A stretch of DNA of 64,000 nucleotides from the NCBI GenBank assembly GCA_023230855.1, contig JALNWQ010000002.1:248001-312000 (forward strand), in the 5' to 3' direction. The notes under the pieces were generated by a model that worked only from the letters and a program-made list of their open reading frames with translations, was not told the origin of the DNA and did no database searches. Source of the stretch: Solirubrobacteraceae bacterium (GTDB lineage Bacteria; Actinomycetota; Thermoleophilia; Solirubrobacterales; Solirubrobacteraceae). Below, piece after piece: positions 53,558 through 61,035 of the stretch. The translations under genes and the position numbers were made by a program. The stretch's first letter is position 1; every line of letters begins with the position of its first letter.

Positions 53558-54673
53558 CTACTCGCCGCCGAGCGGGGCGTTCGCGTCGCGGCCGATCGCG
53601 ATCATCCGCTCGATCGACAGCCGCGCCCGGTCGGCGACGTCCTGCGGCACGTCGACCACGCCGGTCCCGTCGCGTAGGACGTCGCGGACCTTGGGCAGCG
53701 TGATCATCTTCATGTAGCCGCAGGCCGCCTGCGTGTTGGCGGGGATGAAGTCGACGTCGGGGGCGGCCATCCGCAGCGGGTGGAGCATGCCGGTCTCGGT
53801 GGCGACGATCGCGGTGCGCCGCGGGGCGCCCTCGCCGTCGCCGCGGGCCTTCTCGGCCTGGTCGTGGGCGAAGTCGAGCATCCCGCCGGTCGAGAGCATG
53901 TGCACGCCCGACGTGTCGACGTCGCCGGCGGCGACGTACTCCATGACCTGCGTCGAGCAGCCGCACTCCGGGTGGATGAGGAAGTCGGCGTCGGGGTGCA
54001 GGCCACGCACCGCGTCGATGTCGGACGGCCGGATCCCGGCGTGGACGTGGCACTCCCCGTCCCAGACGTGGAACCCCGTGATCGGCGGCCGGCCGGCGGC
54101 GGCGCGGTCGGCGTTGATCCGCTTCTGGACGAACGACCCGAGGAACATGTCGGGACCGAAGAGGATCTCGGTGTCCTCGCCGTGCTCGCGGTAGATGTGC
54201 TCGATGACGGGCACCGCGTTGCCGGAGGTGACGCAGTAGTCGGTGAGCGCCTTGACCTCGGCGGTCGTGTTGACGTACATCGCGGTGACCGCCCCCGGGT
54301 GCTGCGCCTGCCACTCGCGGAGCTGATCGGGCGTGATCGAGTCGGCGAGCGAGCAGCCGGCCTTGACGTCGGGGATGAGGACGGTCTTGTCGGGGCTCAG
54401 TACCGACGCCGACTCGGCCATGAAGTGCACGCCGCAGAAGACGATGACGTCGGCGTCGGTCTTCGCCGCCTCGATCGACAGGCCGAGCGAGTCGCCCACG
54501 ACGTCGGCGACGTCCTGGATCTCGGGCAGCTGGTAGTTGTGGGCGAGGATCACCGCGTTCTTCGCCTTCGCGAGCGCGCGGATCTCCTCGCGCAACGCGG
54601 TCAGCTCGGCGACGCCCAGCTCCGGAACGCCGGCGCGGACCGGATCGGGGGCCATCGGAAGAGGGGTCGTCAC
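53558..54673 (-). CDS. nadA: Quinolinate synthase NadA
   Basis: A 371-residue enzyme that condenses iminoaspartate and dihydroxyacetone phosphate to quinolinate for NAD synthesis. Cluster ligands are Cys107 (KAGCSLAD), Cys237 (HPECGCS) and Cys318 (TQAACGYMK), which hold a 4Fe-4S cluster. AHNYQLPEIQDVADVVGDSL near the start is typical. Its ATG overlaps the nadC stop by four bases. nadB, the usual partner, is not in this window. Confidence 0.97.
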   Translation of the reverse strand: MTTPLPMAPDPVRAGVPELGVAELTALREEIRALAKAKNAVILAHNYQLPEIQDVADVVGDSLGLSIEAAKTDADVIVFCGVHFMAESASVLSPDKTVLIPDVKAGCSLADSITPDQLREWQAQHPGAVTAMYVNTTAEVKALTDYCVTSGNAVPVIEHIYREHGEDTEILFGPDMFLGSFVQKRINADRAAAGRPPITGFHVWDGECHVHAGIRPSDIDAVRGLHPDADFLIHPECGCSTQVMEYVAAGDVDTSGVHMLSTGGMLDFAHDQAEKARGDGEGAPRRTAIVATETGMLHPLRMAAPDVDFIPANTQAACGYMKMITLPKVRDVLRDGTGVVDVPQDVADRARLSIERMIAIGRDANAPLGGE

Positions 54674-55533
54674 GGCAGCGGCTCCAGGATCAGCGACAGG
54701 TCCAGTACCGGGGCCGAATGGGTCAGCGCTCCGGCGGAGATGAAGTCTACGCCGGTCGCCGCGATGGCCCCTACGGTGCCGAGGTTCACGTTGCCCGACG
54801 CTTCGAGCGCGAACCGTCCGCCGGTCAACGCGACCGCGTCACGCAGCTGCTCGGTCGTCATGTTGTCGAGCAGGACGCGGAACCGATCGGCGGCCAGGCC
54901 CGCCTCCTCGGCGGCGGCGAGCGCCTCCCGCACCTCGTCGAGGTCGCGGCACTCCGACACGATCGGCAGGTCGGGCCGGCTGGCGTGCGCGGCATGGACC
55001 GCGGCCCCGACCCCGCCGGCCATCGCCGCGTGGTTCTCCTTGATGAGGATCTGGTCGTAGAGGCCGACGCGGTGGTTGCCCCCGCCCCCGTCGCGGACGG
55101 CGCGCTTCTCGAGCATGCGCAGGGTCGGGGTCGTCTTGCGGGTGTCGAGGACGACGGCGTCGGTGCCGCGCACCGCGTCGACGTACCGGCGGGTGAGGGT
55201 CGCGATCCCCGACAGCCGTCCCATGAAGTTCAGCGCCGTCCGCTCGCCGGCGAGGAGCGCGCGGGCGTTGCCGGTGGCCCGCAGGACGGGCCCACCCTCG
55301 CGCCAGCGACCGTCGGGGACGAGCCGCTCGACGGTGACGTCGGGATCGACGGTCCGCAGGGTGCTGACGGCGACGTCGGTCCCGGACACGACGCCCGGGG
55401 CCTTCTGCGTGATCGTCGCGACCGCCCGTAGGTCGGGGGGCACGGTCGCGAGGCTCGTCGCGTCGCCGTCGCCCAGGTCCTCGGCGAGGGCGCGGGCGAT
55501 GAGGTCCTCGACGGCTTCGGGGGCGCGCGACAT
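54670..55533 (-). CDS. nadC: Nicotinate-nucleotide pyrophosphorylase NadC
   Basis: A 287-residue enzyme converting quinolinate and PRPP to nicotinate mononucleotide. Blocks include LLAGERTALNFMGRLSGIAT, LDTRKTTPTLRMLEK, GGGGNHRVGLYDQILIKENH and LEASGNVNL. It is upstream of nadA in a translationally coupled pair. The ATG at 55533 lies 44 bases after the acyl-CoA dehydrogenase stop, so these three genes could share a transcript. Confidence 0.96.
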   Translation of the reverse strand: MSRAPEAVEDLIARALAEDLGDGDATSLATVPPDLRAVATITQKAPGVVSGTDVAVSTLRTVDPDVTVERLVPDGRWREGGPVLRATGNARALLAGERTALNFMGRLSGIATLTRRYVDAVRGTDAVVLDTRKTTPTLRMLEKRAVRDGGGGNHRVGLYDQILIKENHAAMAGGVGAAVHAAHASRPDLPIVSECRDLDEVREALAAAEEAGLAADRFRVLLDNMTTEQLRDAVALTGGRFALEASGNVNLGTVGAIAATGVDFISAGALTHSAPVLDLSLILEPLP

Positions 55534-55577
55534 CACGCCTCCGAGGATACGTCCCCGCGCCCCCGACCCGCGGTGGC

Positions 55578-56738
55578 CTACAGGCCGAGCGTCTTGGCGA
55601 TGATGTTGCGCTGGATGTCGTTCGTGCCGCCGAACGTCGTGGCGACGAGCGAGAACGGCACCTGCCGGGCGATGTCGTACTCCAGCGCGTAGCCGTAGCC
55701 GCCGTGGATCTTGAACGCGGCGTTGACGGTGCGCTCGGCGACCTCGGTCGCCCACACCTTCGCCATCGACGCCTCCTTGGGGAAGAGCGCGGTGGGGTTG
55801 CGGGCGACGTCGCCGGCGACCTTGTAGACGAGCAGCCGGGCCAGCTCGACCTCGGTCGCCATGTCGGCCAGGCGGTGCTGCTGGACCTGGAACGTGCCGA
55901 TCGGCCGGCCGAACTGCACGCGGTCCTTGGCGTACTGCAGCGCCCCCTCGAACGCCCGCGTGGCCTGACCGACGGCGATCGCGCCGATGATGAGCCGCTC
56001 GACGTTGAGGCCCGACGTGAGCTGCAGCCAGCCGTTGCCGACCTGGCCGAGGACCGCGTCGTCGTCGACGACGACGTCGTCGAGGTAGACGTAGTTCACC
56101 TCGTCGGCGCCGCCCATGGTCTCGATCCGCTCGACCTTCACGCCGTCGGCCTTCGGGTCGACCCAGATCATCGCCAGGCCCTCGTGCTTCTTCGCGCTCG
56201 AGTCGGTCGCGGCGTCGCGACAGACGATGAGGATGCGGTCGGCGATGTGGGCGTTGGAGATCCACACCTTCACGCCGTTGAGCTTCCAACCACCCTCGAC
56301 CTTCTCGGCCTTCGTCGTCAGCGACGCCACGTCGGACCCCGACTCGGGCTCGGACATCGCGATCGCCTCGACCCCGCCGGCGGCGACGTTGCCCAGGACC
56401 AGCTGCTTCTGCTCCTCGGTCCCGAACTTCTGGACCGCGCCTGCGACGATGAGCGACACGGCGTAGGCGCCGATCGGCGCCCCGGCCTTCATCATCTCCT
56501 CGAGCAGGATCATCTCCTCGACGATCCCGCCGCCCGCGCCGCCGTACGCCTCCTCGATGCTCGGCCCGAGCAGGCCCGCCTCGCCGAGCTTGCGGCTCAG
56601 CTCGTCGCTGTGGTGCTTCTTATGACCGTCGGTCAGGCGCTCGAGCTGCTCGGCGCTGCCGCATTCGCGGGCGAAGACGTCGCGCAGCGCGTCACGGTAG
56701 GCCTGCTGCTCGTCGGTGAAGGTGAAGTCGATCGCCAT
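55578..56738 (-). CDS. Acyl-CoA dehydrogenase, probably leaderless
   Basis: A 386-residue dehydrogenase with AIAMSEPESGSDVASL, LNGVKVWISNA, QFGRPIGTFQ and KIHGGYGYALEYDI. Glu247 in LNVERLIIG is the likely base, with Gly in the medium-chain Glu position (TTFGGTND). The promoter-like TTCTAA-N17-TACGAT ends seven bases before the ATG, implying a near-leaderless mRNA. A TGGC-repeat palindrome lies between the two hexamers. It is upstream of nadC-nadA. Confidence 0.93.
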   Translation of the reverse strand: MAIDFTFTDEQQAYRDALRDVFARECGSAEQLERLTDGHKKHHSDELSRKLGEAGLLGPSIEEAYGGAGGGIVEEMILLEEMMKAGAPIGAYAVSLIVAGAVQKFGTEEQKQLVLGNVAAGGVEAIAMSEPESGSDVASLTTKAEKVEGGWKLNGVKVWISNAHIADRILIVCRDAATDSSAKKHEGLAMIWVDPKADGVKVERIETMGGADEVNYVYLDDVVVDDDAVLGQVGNGWLQLTSGLNVERLIIGAIAVGQATRAFEGALQYAKDRVQFGRPIGTFQVQQHRLADMATEVELARLLVYKVAGDVARNPTALFPKEASMAKVWATEVAERTVNAAFKIHGGYGYALEYDIARQVPFSLVATTFGGTNDIQRNIIAKTLGL

Positions 56739-56745
56739 GGCGGCG

Positions 56746-56774
56746 ATCGTACTGGCTGGCTGGCCAACTTAGAA
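56746..56774 (-). promoter_or_regulatory. Promoter with embedded operator-like repeat
   Basis: On the minus strand TTCTAA (56769-56774) and TACGAT (56746-56751) are 17 bases apart, the usual spacing. Between them lies TTGGCCAGCCAGCCAG, a TGGC-repeat whose end is palindromic. In such GC-rich DNA the AT-rich hexamers stand out. Predicted transcription start is at about 56739. Confidence 0.45.
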
Positions 56775-56875
56775 GGCCGGGCCGCGCACCGGCGCCGCCC
56801 GGACCGCACGGAGGGCCGTCCCCACGCCGTGGAGGTCGGTCGCCACCCCGTCCGGGGCGGCCGGGCGGCGCTCGA

Positions 56876-57976
56876 CTACGCCTGGGACTGCTGCAGCAGC
56901 CAGGCGCGCACGAACTGGTCCAGGTCGCCGTCGAGCACCTGCTGGACGTTGCCGGTCTCGACCCCGGTCCGCAGGTCCTTCACCATCGTGTACGGGTTGA
57001 GGACGTACGAGCGGATCTGCGATCCCCAGCCGACGTCCTGCGCCTCGCCCTTCTCGCGCGAGATCTCCTCCTGCCGCTCGCGCTCCTTCTGCTCCACGAT
57101 CTTCGCGTAGAGCATCTTCATCGCCGTCTCCTTGTTCGCCGTCTGCGAGCGCTCCTGCTGGCAGGCGACGACGATCCCGGTCGGCTGGTGGGTCAGCCGG
57201 ACCGCCGAGTCGGTCTTGTTCACGTGCTGGCCACCGGCGCCGGACGCGCGGTACGTGTCGACGCGGAGATCCTCGTCGCGGATCTCGATGTCGCCGATCT
57301 CGTCGACGACCGGGGCGACCTCCAGGCCGGCGAACGCCGTCTGGCGCCGTCCCTGCGAGTCGAACGGCGAGATCCGCACGAGCCGGTGCACGCCCCGCTC
57401 CGCCCCGAACAGGCCGTAGGCGTGGTCGCCCTGCGCCCGGAACGTCGCCGACTTGATCCCCGCCTGCTCCCCGGCCGACGCCTCGAGCAGGTCGACCTTG
57501 AACCCGCGCGCCTCCGCCCACTTCATCTGCATCCGCAGGACCATCTCGGCCCAGTCCTGGGCGTCGGTGCCGCCCGCGCCGGCGTTGACGGTGACGAGCG
57601 CGTCCCCGGCGTCGTACGGTCCGCTGAAGAGCCGCTCCTCCTCGAGGTCGGCCAGCCGCGCCTCGATCGAGTCGAGCTGCTCGACGAGCTCCCCGGCCAG
57701 GTCCTCGTCCTCCTCGGCGAGCTCGAGCAGCCCGTCGAGGTCGTCCAGGTCGGACTCCAGGCCGTCGTGGACCGCGAGCTTGCGCGACGCGCGCGAGTGC
57801 TCCGAGCTCGTCTTCGCCGCCCGGTCCGCGTCGTCCCAGAAGTCGGCCGCGCCCATGAGCCCCTCGAGCTCGGCGATCCGGGCCCGCAGCTCGTCCGGAC
57901 GCAGGTGCGGCACGAGGACGGCGAACCGCTCGCGAGCGTCGGTGATGCGCTGGGGGGCGGACTCGGGAACGGCCAT
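56876..57976 (-). CDS. prfB: Peptide chain release factor 2
   Basis: A 366-residue factor that ends translation at UGA and UAA. The stop-codon reader SPF is at 203-205 and the catalytic GGQ at 248-250 (RASGAGGQHVNKTDSAVRLT). The frame is uninterrupted, so the programmed +1 frameshift used by many bacteria is absent. In many genomes it sits directly before ftsE; here nadA, nadC, a dehydrogenase and an M16 gene lie between. Confidence 0.97.
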   Translation of the reverse strand: MAVPESAPQRITDARERFAVLVPHLRPDELRARIAELEGLMGAADFWDDADRAAKTSSEHSRASRKLAVHDGLESDLDDLDGLLELAEEDEDLAGELVEQLDSIEARLADLEEERLFSGPYDAGDALVTVNAGAGGTDAQDWAEMVLRMQMKWAEARGFKVDLLEASAGEQAGIKSATFRAQGDHAYGLFGAERGVHRLVRISPFDSQGRRQTAFAGLEVAPVVDEIGDIEIRDEDLRVDTYRASGAGGQHVNKTDSAVRLTHQPTGIVVACQQERSQTANKETAMKMLYAKIVEQKERERQEEISREKGEAQDVGWGSQIRSYVLNPYTMVKDLRTGVETGNVQQVLDGDLDQFVRAWLLQQSQA

Positions 57977-58057
57977 CGCGGGCCGACGCTAGCAGCGCCC
58001 GCGCCGCCCACGCACGCCCGCTCCCCCGGGCGCCCTTCCCGGCGGTAGCGTGCGCGC

Positions 58058-58555
58058 ATGGCGCTGGGCATCCCCGAGCTTCCGATCGGACTCGTCACCC
58101 GGGCCCTCGACGACATCAACCGGGTCGCCAGGACGCTCGCCGCGGTGCCCGCGGCGCTCGACCGCGTCGACCGGCGCGCCGACGACCTGCTGCGCACCGG
58201 CGAGCGGCTCCTCATCCTCGGCGACCGGATGGTCCAGCTCGGCGAGCGGCTCGACGACCACGCACGGGCGGTGCTCGAGCTCGGCGACCGCGTCGTCGGC
58301 CCCGGCGCCGACATCGTCGCGCTCGGCGGCCGGGTCGAGGAGCGGGTCCTGGAGTTCCACCACGACGCGGCCGAGCTCGCCGGCCAGGCGCGCGAGCTGA
58401 GCGACCGGGTCGCCGAGCTGTCGGGCGCCCTGCCGATGGTCGACCGCTCGTCCGTCGCGCTCCAGCCGCTCGAGGCCGTCGCCGACCGCCTGACGACGAT
58501 CGCCGACCGGCTCACCCGCCGCCGGCCCGGCGGTGACGCCGGCTCGACCCCCTGA
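58058..58555 (+). CDS. Predicted coiled-coil protein, function unknown
   Basis: A 165-residue protein made largely of amphipathic helix with heptad-like Leu/Val spacing (LDDINRVARTLAAVPAALDR, RMVQLGERLDDHARAVLELG). No signal, Cys or family match. It is convergent with the Abi-alpha-like gene, 18 bases apart. The composition resembles phasin-like or tail-scaffold helices, but no function is claimed. Confidence 0.7.
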   Translation: MALGIPELPIGLVTRALDDINRVARTLAAVPAALDRVDRRADDLLRTGERLLILGDRMVQLGERLDDHARAVLELGDRVVGPGADIVALGGRVEERVLEFHHDAAELAGQARELSDRVAELSGALPMVDRSSVALQPLEAVADRLTTIADRLTRRRPGGDAGSTP

Positions 58556-58573
58556 CGCAGCGGCCGGGGCGCG

Positions 58574-59449
58574 TCAGGTCCCGCGGTCGCTCGGACGCGG
58601 CCGGTCGGCGTCGCCCGGCCCCGCCCAGTCCGGCAGCGCGAGCCGGCAGAACTCCTCCCCGAACGGCGTCAGCAGGATGCTGCGCCGCACGGTGCGCGTG
58701 CCGCGGGCGGACCGCAGCGCGTCGAGGACGTCCGGCTGCGCCTCGAGGATCATGTACCGGGAGGGGTCGCTGATCGGCTCGCGCAGGTTGCGGATGAGGC
58801 CCAGGCGCTCGAGGTTGATGAGGTACGAGCACACCCGGTCGACGTAGTGCACGCCGGCGACGCTGCCGATCATCGTCAGCGTGTCCGCGACGAGCCGGCT
58901 GCTCGTGTACAGGTTGGTGGCGACCCGCACGTCGACGGCGGGCTGGGGCCCCTGGTCGCGCAGCGCCATGAGGATCAGCGCCTCGTCCGGCGCGAGCTCC
59001 GACAGGATCCGCGACGCCGCGGGATGCTGCGGCTCCTCGTACCGGGTGTCGTACGCCAGCCGGGTGAGCGCCTCGCCGCGCTCCCGCAGCGTCCGCGGTC
59101 GGGCGGTCTCGGGGTCGATCGGCCGGACCGCCTCGCCGCGCCGGGTGGTGACGTCGTCCCGCACCCCGAGCAGCTCGGCGGCGTAGGCCTGCAGCCGGGT
59201 GCCGGTCTCCTCGAGCAGCTGCGCGGGGGGCTCGCGATGGCGTGCCGCGTCGAGGAGCCGCTCGCTCGCCCGCAGCGACACGTCGACCCCCCACCGGGTG
59301 GCCCGCCACCCGATCCCCCCGACGATGCGGACGAGCCCCGGCACCGCGGTGACGACCGACGCGACGCCCGTCCCGGGCTCGGCGGGGGCCGCCGGCGGCC
59401 GGGGGGCCTCGGGGTCGGGGTTGCTCGACGGGTCGGACATGGTCGTCAT
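58574..59449 (-). CDS. Abi-alpha (DUF4393)-like protein
   Basis: A 291-residue protein. After a Pro/Ala-rich start and a helix (about 30-70), residues about 138-272 resemble the Abi-alpha/DUF4393 family: HPAASRILSELAPDEALILM, then CSYLINLERLGLIRNL and SILLTPFGEEFCRLAL. Members are linked to abortive infection in name, but their activity is mostly untested. A TGATG overlap couples it to the DUF445 gene. Assignment is from remembered family features, not a search. Confidence 0.65.
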   Translation of the reverse strand: MTTMSDPSSNPDPEAPRPPAAPAEPGTGVASVVTAVPGLVRIVGGIGWRATRWGVDVSLRASERLLDAARHREPPAQLLEETGTRLQAYAAELLGVRDDVTTRRGEAVRPIDPETARPRTLRERGEALTRLAYDTRYEEPQHPAASRILSELAPDEALILMALRDQGPQPAVDVRVATNLYTSSRLVADTLTMIGSVAGVHYVDRVCSYLINLERLGLIRNLREPISDPSRYMILEAQPDVLDALRSARGTRTVRRSILLTPFGEEFCRLALPDWAGPGDADRPRPSDRGT

Positions 59450-60858
59450 CAGAACGGTAGCTCGCTCAGCACCCCGAAGATGGCCAGGTGGAGCAGTCCC
59501 GCACCCACGCCGAGGACCGCGCCGTGGAGGATGAGCAGCCACTCGTCCTCCTTGATCGCCGAGTGTAGGAGCTCCGCGGTGTCGGAGTACGACATCGTCT
59601 GCATCCGTTCGTCGATGAGCTTCTGGATCCGGCCGCTCTGGCGGGCGTGGAACGCGGGATCGCTCAGGGGCGTGACGGTCTCCTCCACCGCCTCGGCCGC
59701 CATCGAGCGCTGGATCGCCTGGTACTCGCGTGATCCCACCGCGACGCGGATCGCCGCCCGGACGGGACCGGCCGCCCGGTCGACCGCGGGACGCAGGACC
59801 CGCTCGATCGTCTGGCGGGTGCGGTGGGACCGCGGCCCGTAGAGGAGCTCCTCGCCGAGGTTGCGCAGCGTGATGACCTCCTCGGCGATCATCGTCGAGT
59901 AGATCGTCGCGACCTCGCCCTTGCGCCGCAGGAACAGGCCGTGCAGCCGGAACGGCCCGACCTTCGTCGGCTCGTGCGGGTAGAAGATCATCCAGAGCGC
60001 GAGCCAGTTCGTGAGGTAGCCGATGATCGCGCCGCCGATCGGCAGGACCCACCAGCCACCACCCACGTCGTGGAGCAGGTAGAGGACGCCGATCAGGGGG
60101 ATCCCGCACGCCCCGCCGAACCAGAACCCGAAGGTCACGAGGAACCGCAGCTCCTTCTCCCCCACCCGCCGGAAGATGTCGTTGCACAGCTCGGGGTTGC
60201 GCTCGAGGTGCCGGACGACCATCGCCTTGACGTCGAGCAGCTGGTCGATGTTCTCGCCCAGCGCCCGGGTGACGTCGTGGACGAGATCGGGGAGCTGGGC
60301 CTGGACGCGCGCGTGGACCGCGGCGCGCATCCAGTTCGGCAGGTTCTGCCACAGGCCGGGGTGCTCCCGCTCCATGATCCGGTCGACCATCGCGTGGATG
60401 TCCTTGTCGGCCGTGGCGACGATGTGCTCGGCGATCTGCTCCGGTTGCAGCTCCTCGTAGAAGTCCGACGCGTTGCCGAGCTTCGCCAGTCCCTTGTCGA
60501 CGGCGATCGACCCCATCTTCGCCGCCCTCGACGGGATGATCCCCTGCCATCCGACCCCGCCGTCCATGAGCCCCGGGACCTGCTGGACCCGGCGCGGCAT
60601 GACGCTCACGATCGCCGCCAGGCCGGGGATCCGCCACCCCTTGAAGGTCAGCGGGTTGAAGAGCATCCACACCCCGGTCCAGTTCGTCACCGCGCCGATG
60701 ACGGCGGTGAACAGCGGGATCGTGAGCGCCTCGATGAGCGGCGTCGTGTGGATCAGCGGGAGGAAGAGGAAGTCCCACCGGCAGTCGCCCTGACCGTCAA
60801 GGACGCAGCCGTCCGGCCCGGTCGCGGCCCCGACGATCGTGATCGTGCTGACGCTCAT
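59449..60858 (-). CDS. DUF445-family membrane protein
   Basis: A 469-residue protein with N-terminal helices (FTAVIGAVTNWTGVWMLFNP, about 50-70), a mid-region pair of helices (GACGIPLIGVLYLLHDVGGG, then GGAIIGYLTNWLALWMIFYP) and a C-terminal helix. The twice-occurring TNW...WM(L/I)F(N/Y)P block is the DUF445 hallmark. Function is unknown. ATG at 60858 is chosen; another ATG lies seven codons upstream. It is the first gene of a pair with the Abi-alpha-like gene. Confidence 0.82.
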   Translation of the reverse strand: MSVSTITIVGAATGPDGCVLDGQGDCRWDFLFLPLIHTTPLIEALTIPLFTAVIGAVTNWTGVWMLFNPLTFKGWRIPGLAAIVSVMPRRVQQVPGLMDGGVGWQGIIPSRAAKMGSIAVDKGLAKLGNASDFYEELQPEQIAEHIVATADKDIHAMVDRIMEREHPGLWQNLPNWMRAAVHARVQAQLPDLVHDVTRALGENIDQLLDVKAMVVRHLERNPELCNDIFRRVGEKELRFLVTFGFWFGGACGIPLIGVLYLLHDVGGGWWVLPIGGAIIGYLTNWLALWMIFYPHEPTKVGPFRLHGLFLRRKGEVATIYSTMIAEEVITLRNLGEELLYGPRSHRTRQTIERVLRPAVDRAAGPVRAAIRVAVGSREYQAIQRSMAAEAVEETVTPLSDPAFHARQSGRIQKLIDERMQTMSYSDTAELLHSAIKEDEWLLILHGAVLGVGAGLLHLAIFGVLSELPF

Positions 60859-60911
60859 CGCGAAATGTCCATCCCCCACCGTGGGGCTACCCGGGATCGG
60901 GCGCCACCCAC

Positions 60912-61022
60912 CCCGCGGGAGCCTCCCACACCCGGGGTCCGGGCGGTGGGAAGGACGCCCCGCGTCGGTGCGGTCGGCCGCCCGCCGGCCGTGCGGGCCC
61001 GTCGACGAAGGGCTCCCGCGGG
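60912..61022. repeat. Long-range 12-bp inverted repeat between secA and the DUF445 gene
   Basis: CCCGCGGGAGCC (60912-60923) and GGCTCCCGCGGG (61011-61022) are perfect inverted copies 87 bases apart, within the 177-base gap. They could close a long stem that ends secA transcription or structures the leader of the DUF445 operon. Confidence 0.55.
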
Positions 61023-61035
61023 CCCCCCGGGGCGG

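Noticed and set aside
56876..57976. Programmed +1 frameshift in prfB
   Set aside because: The release factor 2 frame is continuous from the ATG through SPF and GGQ, with no in-frame UGA near codon 26.
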